From positions 62,001 through 126,000 of the forward strand of contig CACGPP010000003.1 of NCBI GenBank assembly GCA_902574995.1: a DNA stretch of 64,000 bases. Reading direction: 5' to 3'. Below, piece after piece: positions 54,734 to 64,000 of this stretch (positions are counted from its first letter, which is position 1; each line of letters starts with the position of its first letter). The notes under the pieces were generated by a model. The model saw only the letters and a program-made list of their open reading frames with translations, did not search any database and was not told the DNA's origin. The stretch is from an uncultured Alphaproteobacteria bacterium (GTDB lineage: Bacteria; Pseudomonadota; Alphaproteobacteria; HIMB59). The position numbers and the translations under genes were made by a program.

Positions 54734-55396
54734 ATGTACTTCAGGTTTCATAAAGAAATTTCAGCTGCGCTGATAATACTATTTTTATTAGTAATTTTTT
54801 TTTATTTTATATATAAACCTTTATTTTTAATTTTTTTAATATTACTAATTTTTACATTCTATTTTTTTAGAGATCCTGAAAGAGTCGTTCCATTAGGTGA
54901 TGATATTTTAGTTAGCCCAGCAGATGGATTAATTACAAATATTAGTGAGTACAAAGAGGGAAAAAAAAGTTATACCAAAGTTTCAATTTTTTTGAGTGTG
55001 TTTAATGTACATATCCAAAGATTACCAGTTTCAGGTCAAATTACAAAAATTGATTATATTGAAGGTAAGTTTATCAATGCAACTATAGATAAAGCAAGTG
55101 AAGAAAATGAAAGATTAAGATTAACTCTTAAATCTGGATCTAACGTTATATACATAACACAAATTGCTGGTTTAATTGCCAGAAGAATAATTTGTTATCT
55201 TAAAACTAATGAGAGAGTAAACCAAGGTGAAAGATATGGAATTATCAAGTTTGGAAGCAGAGTTGATATTGAATTTCCCAATTCATATAATTTAATGGTA
55301 AGCATTGGTCAGCAATGTATCGGTGGTGAAACTATCATTGCAAGAGATTTTAAAAACAACAAAAATATACAATCTAGAGAATATAAAAAGATTTAG
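54734..55396 (+). CDS. psd: Phosphatidylserine decarboxylase-related protein
   Basis: 'YFFRDPERVVPLGDDILVSPADGLIT', 'SVFNVHIQRLPVSGQI', 'IIKFGSRVDIEFP'. Confidence 0.93.
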   Translation: MYFRFHKEISAALIILFLLVIFFYFIYKPLFLIFLILLIFTFYFFRDPERVVPLGDDILVSPADGLITNISEYKEGKKSYTKVSIFLSVFNVHIQRLPVSGQITKIDYIEGKFINATIDKASEENERLRLTLKSGSNVIYITQIAGLIARRIICYLKTNERVNQGERYGIIKFGSRVDIEFPNSYNLMVSIGQQCIGGETIIARDFKNNKNIQSREYKKI

Positions 55397-55404
55397 ACAT
55401 TTAG

Positions 55405-56127
55405 ATGACCGAACATCCGCTCACTAAATTTATACCAAATTTAATCACCTTAATGTCACTTATTGCAGGTATTTCCTCAATAAAGTTCTCTATTCAAAGT
55501 AATTTTAAAATTGCTGTGCTTATGATAATGCTAGCAGCCTTCTTCGATTTCTTTGATGGATGGATGGCTAGAAAATTAAAAAAATCATCCCAATTTGGTG
55601 CTGAATTAGACTCTTTATCAGATTTTATTAGTTTTGGATTAGCTCCATCTTTGCTTATAAATTTAAGTTTTACAAATGAGCTAGGAAGAATTGGATGGGT
55701 TATAAGTCTTTTTTACATTATTTGTGCAGCTCTTAGACTTGCTCGTTTCAATATTGAAAATATGAGAGAGCAAAGCAAAGTATTTTATGGCATACCCTCA
55801 CCAGCTGCCGCAGGTATTATAATGATTCCGCTTTATCTAAATTTTATTGAACAAATACAATTTACTATCAACTATCCTATTGTAAGTGCCTTATTAATTA
55901 TATTTGCGGGTGCTATGATGATTAGTAGAGTTCCGACTCCCTCTGTGAAAAATCTAAAGGTAAAAACTCTATATTTTAGACTTATGATTATATTTACAGT
56001 TATTATATTAATATTCTTAATAAGTTATTTTTGGCAAACAACTCTTTTAGTTGCTCTTATTTATTTATTATTTTCTTTATTAAGTTTGTTTACCTATTTT
56101 ATCAAATTTTTTAGAGGAGTTAGTTAA
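55405..56127 (+). CDS. pssA: CDP-diacylglycerol--serine O-phosphatidyltransferase
   Basis: 'FIPNLITLMSLIAGISSI', CDP-alcohol phosphatidyltransferase motif 'DFFDGWMARKLKKSSQFGAELDSLSDFISFG'. Confidence 0.95.
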   Translation: MTEHPLTKFIPNLITLMSLIAGISSIKFSIQSNFKIAVLMIMLAAFFDFFDGWMARKLKKSSQFGAELDSLSDFISFGLAPSLLINLSFTNELGRIGWVISLFYIICAALRLARFNIENMREQSKVFYGIPSPAAAGIIMIPLYLNFIEQIQFTINYPIVSALLIIFAGAMMISRVPTPSVKNLKVKTLYFRLMIIFTVIILIFLISYFWQTTLLVALIYLLFSLLSLFTYFIKFFRGVS

Positions 56128-59100
56128 GTATTTTGATTTAAGCATCAAAGCTGATGGAGTTACAAGTAAAGTCAATAAAGTAGAAAAAAGAAGTCCAAAA
56201 ACAATTGCCCTAGATAAATCTACCCACCACTGTGTGTCAGGGGAGTTATAACTATATTCAAAGTTTACAAAATCAATATTTAATTTTAAAGCCATGGGAA
56301 GCAAACCAAGCACCGTAGTAGTTGTAGTCAATAAAACAGGTCTTAATCTTTGTGCACCTGTCATTAAAATGGCATCTCTAGCATCATTTGTCTTTTTTAT
56401 TAATCTATCGAAGGTATCAATTAAGACTATATTGTTGTTTACAACTATACCTGCTAACGAGATAACACCTATCCCGCTCATGACTATTCCAAATGGTTGT
56501 TTTGTAATTAAGAGCCCTAAAACAACACCCACCGTTGACATAATTACAGCAAATAAAATTAATAAGGTGCTACTAAAACTATTAAATTGGGTCAAAAGAA
56601 TTAAACCCATTAAAAATACAGCTATCAAAAAAGCTTTTTGTAGAAAAGCTTTAGACTTCTGCTGACTTTCATCCTCTCCCTTAAATTCTATTTTTACTCT
56701 AGGGTCAATATTTGCTGAATTAAATTCAGGTATATCTAAACCAAAGTTATTTGGAATATTGAATTTTTCAATTCCAAGCCAATGTTTTATAAGTCTGACG
56801 TAAGCATCAGTTTGATAAAATCTAGTTACATCTGATTTAATTGTTTCAATTCTATTCTGTTCTACTCTGGTCAAATTTCCTGTCTCTTGATTGGTTTCAA
56901 TTTTAGTAAAATTTGAAATTGGTACATAGCCTGCAGATGTTGGTATCTTAATACTGTCTAATTGATCGATCGTTCTCTGTTCTTTTGGCAATCGAAGGTA
57001 GATGGGTATAGATTCATCACTATCATCAGGTCTAAATTCACTTAATTTTAGCCCACTTGTAAGAAGTTTTATAGTGTTACCTATTATTGAAATACTAGCA
57101 CCATATTTAGCAGCCTCTTCTCTATCAACATAAAGCTCATATTCAATACTAGGAGAGGGTAGAGAAGTTTCTAAATCCTTTAAACCAGATATGCTTGATA
57201 GATATTTTTCAATTCTCTTAAGTTCTTGAATTGTGATTTTAGGATCAGAAGAAGTTAAATTGATTTCAATAGGCTTCCCTCTAGGAGGGCCTGCTCTTAA
57301 AGTTCTTGTTTCAACTTTAATCCCAGGAATAGATGAAGTTTCTTGTCTTATTTCAGAAATTATTGTTTCTGCTTTTCTTCTTTTATCCCAATCTTTGAAT
57401 TCTATATCTATAAATCCAATAATATCTGGCGAGCTTTCTTGTCTATTTTCTACATTCCCTGATGTTGTATAGACAGACTCAAATTCATTATTCTTTTTTT
57501 GTAAGTTTAATACCTGTGACTCTACTTTTGCAACAAGTCTATCTTTTTCTAAAACTGAGAGATTGCCTGTAGCATAAATAATTACTTTGGTATTCTCTGC
57601 TTCAACTGAAGGAAAAAAAGTAACTCCCTTACCAAACTTTCCATATGCACCATAGATACCAACTAACAATATAAAAGAGAGAAAAACTATTTTTATAGGA
57701 TTATTAATACAGAGTCTTAAAATAAAAAGGTAAATTTTAGTAAAAAAACCTACTTTTTCTAAATCAGTTAAGTCTTCGTCATCATCAGCATTTATTCTAG
57801 GAATAATCATTTTCTGAAAAAAACCTTTATTTTTAATATATCTAAAAACAAAAAACAAAATGACCCCAATTGAAATTGTTGTTATGGCTTTTGCACCCAT
57901 ATTTATGTAGCTATCAAATTCTAGCTGGGATAAAAAATTAAATGCAACAAAATTAATAATACCAAATAAAATTAAAGGTATAATAAAGAAGAAAAAAAGA
58001 TTTTTAATTTTATAGGCCTGAGTTCCAATTATAGGAATAACAATTAATGCCATAGCTAAACTTGAACCCAAAACAGATATTACTGTTATTGGTATATATT
58101 TCATAAAACCACCAGTTGTACCTGGCCAAAATAACAGAGGAATAAACGCTGCTATAGTAGTAAAAGTTGAAGCCATGATTGGAAGAGACATTCTTGATGC
58201 AGCCTTTATGTATGACTCTGCTAGTCCCATACCTTCTTGTATTTTTCTTTGGGCATATTCAACTACAACCACAGCCCCATCAACAAGTAGCCCAACTGAA
58301 AGAATTAATCCAAACAAAACAACCATATTGATTGTAAAACCGAGTGAATAGAGGATTAAAATAGATGATAAAAAAGAACCCGGTACTGCTAAACCTACCA
58401 GTAAACTAGACCTTATACCAAGAAAGATAACAACGACACTCATAACAAGAATTATTGAAAAAATTACATTGTTTTGAAGATCTCCTAACATGCTTTTTAT
58501 ATTTACAGACTCATCACCAGAAAAAGTTATATTAACCTTTGAAGGAAGAATTTTTTGCTCTTCCTTTACCAACTGTTTTACTTGATCAACAGTCTCTACA
58601 ATGTTTGCTCCAATTCTTTTTGATATCTCCAGAGTGAATGCAGACTCATTATTTAAGCGAGCAAATTTTTCTGGATCTTTAAAAGTTCTTTTAAGTTGAG
58701 CAATATCTTTAAATTTAATCGTCTTTTTATCATTAACTTTTATTGGTGTATTAAAAACATCATTAAGACTTTCATATAAACCAGGAATTTTAATTACAAA
58801 TCTTCCATCTCCTGTATCAAGATTGCCAGCAGATACTATTTGGTTGTTAGACCTTACAAAATTTAATATTTCATTTAAGTTTAATCCATAAGCCTCAATT
58901 TTATTCTGGTCAATGACTATGTCTAATTGTTCTTCCCTTTCACCACCAATATTTACCTCTAAAACATTTGGTAAAGATTGAATTTTGTCTTTAAGGTCGT
59001 TTGAAATCTTCTTAAGTAAAAACTCAGATATATCTCCACTTATTGATACTACTAAGATAGGAAATAAGCTTATATTGACCTCACTTACCTTGGGTTCATC

Positions 59101-59469
59101 TGCATCATCAGGTAAATCTGATTTTGCTCTGTCAACTTGTTCTCGAGTGTCTAAAAGTGCTTGATCAGGATCAAATCCAGCATCAAACTCTAATAATACG
59201 TTTCCACCACCTTGATAAGAAGTGCTGGTCATTTCTTTTTTTCCTTCGATATTTGAAACTTCATCTTCGACAGGTTTAATTAGAAGTTTTTCAGAGTCTT
59301 CTGGGGATATTCCTGTTAGACCAAGAGATACATAAATATAAGGCAAACTCACATCTGGTGAAGACTCTTTAGGAATATTATTAAAAACAAGTGACCCACT
59401 TACAATAACAAATAGGAAAATGGAGATTGTAGTTCTGTAGTATTGACTTGCTAAGTTAACCAAGCTCAT
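56080..59469 (-). CDS. RND-family efflux transporter, inner-membrane pump
   Basis: 1129 aa; 'VLFGLILSVGLLVDGAVVVVEYAQRKIQEG', 'GIVVNNNIVLIDTFDRL', 'LRPVLLTTTTTVLGLLPMAL'. Confidence 0.94.
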   Translation of the reverse strand: MSLVNLASQYYRTTISIFLFVIVSGSLVFNNIPKESSPDVSLPYIYVSLGLTGISPEDSEKLLIKPVEDEVSNIEGKKEMTSTSYQGGGNVLLEFDAGFDPDQALLDTREQVDRAKSDLPDDADEPKVSEVNISLFPILVVSISGDISEFLLKKISNDLKDKIQSLPNVLEVNIGGEREEQLDIVIDQNKIEAYGLNLNEILNFVRSNNQIVSAGNLDTGDGRFVIKIPGLYESLNDVFNTPIKVNDKKTIKFKDIAQLKRTFKDPEKFARLNNESAFTLEISKRIGANIVETVDQVKQLVKEEQKILPSKVNITFSGDESVNIKSMLGDLQNNVIFSIILVMSVVVIFLGIRSSLLVGLAVPGSFLSSILILYSLGFTINMVVLFGLILSVGLLVDGAVVVVEYAQRKIQEGMGLAESYIKAASRMSLPIMASTFTTIAAFIPLLFWPGTTGGFMKYIPITVISVLGSSLAMALIVIPIIGTQAYKIKNLFFFFIIPLILFGIINFVAFNFLSQLEFDSYINMGAKAITTISIGVILFFVFRYIKNKGFFQKMIIPRINADDDEDLTDLEKVGFFTKIYLFILRLCINNPIKIVFLSFILLVGIYGAYGKFGKGVTFFPSVEAENTKVIIYATGNLSVLEKDRLVAKVESQVLNLQKKNNEFESVYTTSGNVENRQESSPDIIGFIDIEFKDWDKRRKAETIISEIRQETSSIPGIKVETRTLRAGPPRGKPIEINLTSSDPKITIQELKRIEKYLSSISGLKDLETSLPSPSIEYELYVDREEAAKYGASISIIGNTIKLLTSGLKLSEFRPDDSDESIPIYLRLPKEQRTIDQLDSIKIPTSAGYVPISNFTKIETNQETGNLTRVEQNRIETIKSDVTRFYQTDAYVRLIKHWLGIEKFNIPNNFGLDIPEFNSANIDPRVKIEFKGEDESQQKSKAFLQKAFLIAVFLMGLILLTQFNSFSSTLLILFAVIMSTVGVVLGLLITKQPFGIVMSGIGVISLAGIVVNNNIVLIDTFDRLIKKTNDARDAILMTGAQRLRPVLLTTTTTVLGLLPMALKLNIDFVNFEYSYNSPDTQWWVDLSRAIVFGLLFSTLLTLLVTPSALMLKSKYLTNSSKKFDKIGKQT

Positions 59470-59471
59470 GA

Positions 59472-60377
59472 TTAATTAAAATTAACTTTTTCTCCTTCTG
59501 ACACATATTGTTGTCCAACAATTATAATTTTTTCTTTTTGACTTAAGCCAGAGACCAACATGTAATCAGAGGTGTCTTCTATTACATTAATTTTTTTAAA
59601 TTGAACGGTATTGTTAGATCCTATGACTTTTACACCTAACTCTCCTGAGTCTCCCAAAGCTAGAATTGAGGGAGAGATTTTATGTGCAAGAACATTACCT
59701 TTAACTATTGAGATCACTGATGATAAACCATCTTTATACCTAAAATCTTTATTTTCGACTTTTACAACAATTTCAAAAGTTTTAGTTTCGGGATCCGATA
59801 TAGGAGAAATATAATCTAAAATACCACTGACCTTTTCATCAAGAATTGTCACCTCAACTTTATTCTTCAAGGATATATCTAGAATTTCATTTTCGTTGAT
59901 ATAACCAAATATTTTCAATGAGCTGAGATCAATAATTTCATAAACTTTTTCGCCAGGCATCACAAGCTCTCCAGCAATTTTATGGCCATCTAAAAGTATC
60001 CCACTAAAAGGTGCAAAAAGGGCAAATTTTTCAAACTCACTTTGAGATAATAAATTTAATTTATATAAATCAGCGTTCGTTTTATAATCGTCTAATTCAA
60101 CTATAAGTTGACCTTCTTTTATTTTTGATCCTGCTTTGACCAACACTTTTTCTATGGTGGTCATAACTTCGCTCTTAACTTCAATTCTTCTAAAGGCCTC
60201 AGTAGTTGAACTAAAAACAATACTATCTTTAATTGTTAGAGCAGAGGAGTCCATAACTTCAACAGAAAATAATATTTCTTCTGTTTCTTCTTTGTTACCC
60301 CATTCTGATGAATAGCATAAAGAGTTTATGAGCAATATACTTGCTATAAAAATTAATTTTTTTATGGTTGGGAACAT
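59472..60377 (-). CDS. RND efflux periplasmic adaptor (membrane fusion protein)
   Basis: Signal peptide, 'VKAGSKIKEGQLIVELDDY' lipoyl-like motif, 'LFAPFSGILLDGHKIAGELVMPGEKVYEIIDLSSL'; upstream of the RND pump gene. Confidence 0.9.
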   Translation of the reverse strand: MFPTIKKLIFIASILLINSLCYSSEWGNKEETEEILFSVEVMDSSALTIKDSIVFSSTTEAFRRIEVKSEVMTTIEKVLVKAGSKIKEGQLIVELDDYKTNADLYKLNLLSQSEFEKFALFAPFSGILLDGHKIAGELVMPGEKVYEIIDLSSLKIFGYINENEILDISLKNKVEVTILDEKVSGILDYISPISDPETKTFEIVVKVENKDFRYKDGLSSVISIVKGNVLAHKISPSILALGDSGELGVKVIGSNNTVQFKKINVIEDTSDYMLVSGLSQKEKIIIVGQQYVSEGEKVNFN

Positions 60378-60441
60378 GATTTAGTTAAAACCTATTAGAA
60401 TATATGTAAACGAATACATATCAGATTATGAGTAAAATTAA

Positions 60442-61041
60442 ATGAAACAGTGGTATAAAACTAGAAAAAAAGACCCTTTTTATATAAAAGCAAAGAAAAA
60501 TGACATTATTTCTAGAGCCTATTACAAATTAGAAGCTATAGATAAAAAATATAATTTATTTAAAAACGATAAAAAAATATTAGATGTTGGATGTTCACCA
60601 GGTGGTTGGATACAGTATATTTTAAAAAAAAACTCAAAAAATAAAATAGTAGGAATTGATATACTTCCAACATCTCAGCTAATAGAGGGTCAATTCAAAT
60701 TTTATAAGATGGACTTAAATCATTATCAATTAATTGACAAATTATTTACATTAAATAAATACACATTTGACTCGATAATTTCAGATATAGCTCCAAACAC
60801 AAGTGGAAACCAATTTTTAGATCAAACTAATAGTTATGATTTGAGTATGCTTTCTGCAAAATTTATCGAAAAATATTTAAACAAAGGAGGTAGCTTTTTA
60901 GTAAAAAATTTTCAAGGAGAGGACACAGAAAAACTTTTTAAGTTTATAAAAACTTATTTTAATAAAACACAATATATTAAACCAGTAGCATCTGATAAAA
61001 AATCTAAGGAAATTTATATCTTAGGATTGGTAAAAAAATAA
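60442..61041 (+). CDS. rlmE: 23S rRNA 2'-O-ribose U2552 methyltransferase RlmE (FtsJ/RrmJ)
   Basis: 'SRAYYKLEAIDKKYNLF', 'ILDVGCSPGGWIQYI', 'DSIISDIAPNTSGN', 'GGSFLVKNFQGEDTEKL'. Confidence 0.93.
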   Translation: MKQWYKTRKKDPFYIKAKKNDIISRAYYKLEAIDKKYNLFKNDKKILDVGCSPGGWIQYILKKNSKNKIVGIDILPTSQLIEGQFKFYKMDLNHYQLIDKLFTLNKYTFDSIISDIAPNTSGNQFLDQTNSYDLSMLSAKFIEKYLNKGGSFLVKNFQGEDTEKLFKFIKTYFNKTQYIKPVASDKKSKEIYILGLVKK

Positions 61042-61340
61042 TTTTTAAGCCAAGCATTCAATGAATGTAAAGTAGAAAAATTTTTCTTTTTATCTCTATG
61101 AGTAATTTCGAAAATTTCTTTATCAAATTTTTTAGAATAAACAATTTTAATAATCGGAAAAGAAAAATTTGATTTGTAAAAAGTAATTTTTGTCTTTTTA
61201 TAATTTGTATCCTGAGTTTGGATTGAATAATTTCTCCATATATTTTTCGATAAACCATAAGAATAAGTATTAAGAATATATTGAAATGTTTTTTTTGGAA
61301 TTGTGTCGATATAATTTTTATTTATGTTTAAAATTTTCAA
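61014..61340 (-). CDS. DUF2794-like small protein
   Basis: 'ILNTYSYGLSKNIWRNYSIQ...ITFYKSNFSFPIIKIVY' resembles DUF2794 from alphaproteobacteria; family call from memory. Confidence 0.5.
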   Translation of the reverse strand: MKILNINKNYIDTIPKKTFQYILNTYSYGLSKNIWRNYSIQTQDTNYKKTKITFYKSNFSFPIIKIVYSKKFDKEIFEITHRDKKKNFSTLHSLNAWLKNYFFTNPKI

Positions 61341-61355
61341 TATATATTATGTTAA

Positions 61356-61904
61356 ATGGTACTTCTAAATTCTTCAAGCTGTAATTTTGATTGGCAACCT
61401 ACAAATTTTCAATTTATTAATTTAAATGAAAAAAAAGGCTCTTTTTATGAATCTTTTGGTGCCAACGGTCTTTTAGTAATGTTTATTTGTAATCATTGCC
61501 CTTATGTTAGATCTATTGAAAGTAAGATTGCAAGTGAAACTAAAAAACTCAAAGATTTAAAAGTAAATTCTATTGCCTTTATGTCGAACGATCAAAATTC
61601 ATATGAAGAGGATCACAATAAATTTCTTTTAGAACAAATATCGAGAGCTAAATTTGAATTCGAATACATAGTTGATACCTCGCAATCAATAGCTAAAACA
61701 TTTGATGCTCGGTGCACTCCTGAGTTCTACTATTTTAATAATGATAAAAAACTTAAGTATAGGGGTAGGTTAGACTCCAATGGGAAAGATCCTTCTATGG
61801 GCAAACCAGAGCTTTATTCTGCTGTTGAAGAAATTATTGCCAAAGGATATTGTTCAAGCCAACAATATCCAAGCATGGGATGCTCTATAAAATGGAAAAA
61901 TTAA
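61356..61904 (+). CDS. Thioredoxin-family redoxin
   Basis: 'LLVMFICNHCPYVRSIESKIASE', 'YIVDTSQSIAKTFDARCTPEFYYFNNDKKLKYRGRLDSNGK'. Confidence 0.88.
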   Translation: MVLLNSSSCNFDWQPTNFQFINLNEKKGSFYESFGANGLLVMFICNHCPYVRSIESKIASETKKLKDLKVNSIAFMSNDQNSYEEDHNKFLLEQISRAKFEFEYIVDTSQSIAKTFDARCTPEFYYFNNDKKLKYRGRLDSNGKDPSMGKPELYSAVEEIIAKGYCSSQQYPSMGCSIKWKN

Positions 61905-62377
61905 TAAATAAAAAAAATTTATTCTTAATAGGTATTTCATCAGTTTTATTAGTTATTGCTCTGTATTTCATTTTACAAAACAACACAAAAAAAGATGAAA
62001 AATTATTCGATATTTTTTTGGCAGAGCTTTATAATGAACAAAATTCAAACTCAGAAAAAAAACTTTATTATTTATCAAGTTTAGATAACCCCAAAGTTTC
62101 ATTTTTTAGTGATTTAAAATTAACCTCAATTGAAAATTTAGATCGATATAACAAAATTGATAAAGACATAATATTATTGAAAAAAGCATTAACTGACATA
62201 GATAAAGAATTAATAAAATCTTTATCATTAGATAATAATTTTACTTTTAGTGAAATTGCTAAAATATATTTTTATAATTTAGACATAAATAATTATAAAT
62301 TTAGTGAGTCAGATAGTGATAGTTTTAATAATTTTTTTATTAAAGCTATTGATAGGTTATCAAATGAAAAATATTAA
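61892..62377 (+). CDS. YfgM-like membrane-anchored protein (track start 61850; ATG 61892 preferred)
   Basis: Single N-terminal TM plus helical domain; directly upstream of a BamB-like gene. Confidence 0.5.
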   Translation: MEKLINKKNLFLIGISSVLLVIALYFILQNNTKKDEKLFDIFLAELYNEQNSNSEKKLYYLSSLDNPKVSFFSDLKLTSIENLDRYNKIDKDIILLKKALTDIDKELIKSLSLDNNFTFSEIAKIYFYNLDINNYKFSESDSDSFNNFFIKAIDRLSNEKY

Positions 62378-63551
62378 ATTTTTAATTTTTCTTTTAGTTT
62401 TATCTTCATGTAATCAATATTTAGGATCAGTTGATCCTGATTACAACCCCAAAAATCAAGTTACTGAGATTTTTTCAAATACGCAAGATTACTCTCTTGT
62501 TTCTAATGTATATTTTGGAAATATAATTTATCCCAAAACAACTAATCACTCTGTAAGTATGAAAAATCTTAATATAGAAAAAGTCATCAAGACTGACAAA
62601 AATTCTATTGTAAATTTTCTTGATGATAAAATTATACTAAGTAAAGATGAGAAAGTTTATGTTATTGATGAGAGTAATGAAAATAACATTTTTGAATATA
62701 AATTAAATCTTCATAAAGACGAGAATGTGCATCATATCTTTCTATACAATGAAGGAATATTTATATTAACTAATAGGTCTAGAATATTTAATATAAATGG
62801 TGAAAAGTTAAATTTTGTTGCTAACTTTGAAATCTTTACAAACACAGCTCCTTTAATAAACGATAATCTATTAATAATATTTAGTGTTTTTGAGGAATTG
62901 TATGAGATAAATTTAGATAATTTTTCTGCATTAAAAAAAGATAGTTTTAGTTCAAAATCAAGTATATCTGTAAAAGCAAATACCTTTGAAGATCAAGAAA
63001 ATTTATATTACCTTTATAATGCTGAGACTTTAATTACTTTAGACAAAAGTAATTTTAGTAAAATTAACAACTACATTTTGGATGATCTCAATATTTTATC
63101 ATCATTAGGAGTTTTTAATGAACTTGTTGATAGTCCATTTAGTTATAATGATTACTTGTATTTTTTGGATCGGTCTGGAAAAATATCAGTATTTAATCCT
63201 TTTTCCTCAGATATTCTGTGGGAGCTTGATATTAACGAGACTATTCTCAGTTATCTTTTTTCTGAAGATGGATATTTGATACTATTGACTTTTGATAAAA
63301 TTTTAATTTTATCAAATGATGGATATATAATTAATATATATAATCATGATAAAAAATCTCCAATATTACTTTTTAATATTCAAGAAAAAATTTATTTAAT
63401 TTCAAAGGAAGGTATTAGCAAATTAAATCTGAATGAAAAAAATGAAGAAAAATTTTATAAAAATAAATTTACAAGTAATTTAGATATTTATTATTATAAA
63501 AAAAATATATATTTAAAAGACAATAAAAGTCTTTTCAAATTAAGTGAATAA
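62364..63551 (+). CDS. bamB: BamB-like outer-membrane assembly lipoprotein (track start 62304; ATG 62364 preferred)
   Basis: Lipoprotein signal 'MKNIKFLIFLLVLSSCNQ' at ATG 62364, PQQ-like beta-propeller repeats, upstream of a Der-like GTPase. Confidence 0.68.
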   Translation: MKNIKFLIFLLVLSSCNQYLGSVDPDYNPKNQVTEIFSNTQDYSLVSNVYFGNIIYPKTTNHSVSMKNLNIEKVIKTDKNSIVNFLDDKIILSKDEKVYVIDESNENNIFEYKLNLHKDENVHHIFLYNEGIFILTNRSRIFNINGEKLNFVANFEIFTNTAPLINDNLLIIFSVFEELYEINLDNFSALKKDSFSSKSSISVKANTFEDQENLYYLYNAETLITLDKSNFSKINNYILDDLNILSSLGVFNELVDSPFSYNDYLYFLDRSGKISVFNPFSSDILWELDINETILSYLFSEDGYLILLTFDKILILSNDGYIINIYNHDKKSPILLFNIQEKIYLISKEGISKLNLNEKNEEKFYKNKFTSNLDIYYYKKNIYLKDNKSLFKLSE

Positions 63552-64000
63552 TTACTTTATAATTGGGAAAGTTAACGAAGGAAAATCTTACCTTTTTAAT
63601 CTTTTTTCTAAAACACATAAAACAATATCTAATTCTAAGGCTAATACTACAATTGATATAATTAGAAAAAATATTTTATCTGAAAATTTTTCTTATAACA
63701 TTTATGATACGCCCGGCTTTTTAAAATTAATTAACTTTAATAATCTTTTTGATAAAATTTTAAAATTAAGTTTAGATAATATTAGTTTCATTTACCTAAC
63801 ATCATGCTTTACAAATGAAGATTTGAAAATATGTAAGAAAATACATTCTAAAAAATTTAAGCTTTTTCTTTTTTCTTTTAAAAAAATTGATAATGAAGAT
63901 TATGTATCAAATTTATTTGATCAAATTTTTGTAAATAACTCAGATAACTTTTCATCTTTAAAAAAATATCTATCTTTTGCTAATAAAAAACAACACTCAA
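63544..64000 (+). CDS. der: GTPase Der/EngA-like, N-terminal part, truncated by window end
   Basis: Not in the ORF track (no stop in window). Translating from GTG 63544: 'MNNYFIIGKVNEGKSYLFNLFSKTHKTISNSKANTTIDIIRKN...YNIYDTPGF' gives P-loop and DTPG. Confidence 0.68.
   Translation, partial: MNNYFIIGKVNEGKSYLFNLFSKTHKTISNSKANTTIDIIRKNILSENFSYNIYDTPGFLKLINFNNLFDKILKLSLDNISFIYLTSCFTNEDLKICKKIHSKKFKLFLFSFKKIDNEDYVSNLFDQIFVNNSDNFSSLKKYLSFANKKQHS

Noticed and set aside
56294-56665. 123-aa ORF antisense to the RND pump
   Set aside because: Shadow ORF opposite conserved TM segments; no independent support.

Overview
AT-rich, densely packed bacterial chromosome segment, most likely from a streamlined marine alphaproteobacterium. 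This placement rests on gene content, gene order and 16S/23S character; no phylogeny was run. From left to right: the end of a division/cell-wall cluster (murB-ddl-ftsQ-ftsA-ftsZ-lpxC); fumC and gpmA; a LysE exporter beside a stand-alone saccharopine-dehydrogenase-like N-terminal domain; an agmatine/putrescine locus of about 8.4 kb (aguA, aguB, potDABC-type transporter, puuA-like, puuB-like); sua5, glmU and glmS; two orphan ORFs; aroG-II, pncB-like, gltX, cysS, cimA, trmJ and rpsD; a purB-C-S-Q-L-bolA-grxD cluster with map and sfsA; a CinA-like gene; two CAT-anticodon tRNAs; a complete 16S-Ile-Ala-23S-5S operon; tRNA-Leu; nadK, moaA, DUF3553-like, recA, alaS, icd, psd and pssA; an RND pump with its fusion protein; rlmE; and a redoxin/YfgM-like/BamB-like/Der-like run cut by the window end. 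I saw no CRISPR array, transposase, integrase or prophage. The most interesting non-ORF signals are in the rRNA operon: a boxA-like leader element with a perfect 10-nt complement on the far side of 16S, plus two long-range processing stalks. Other signals are very short divergent start-to-start distances with -10-like motifs against the start codon, a palindrome upstream of recA, and a perfect 12-bp stem between potD and potA. The most interesting ORFs are the half-saccharopine dehydrogenase, an Asn-rich orphan next to glmS, an RND pump with extra predicted TM segments, and a Der-like GTPase with a degenerate first G domain.
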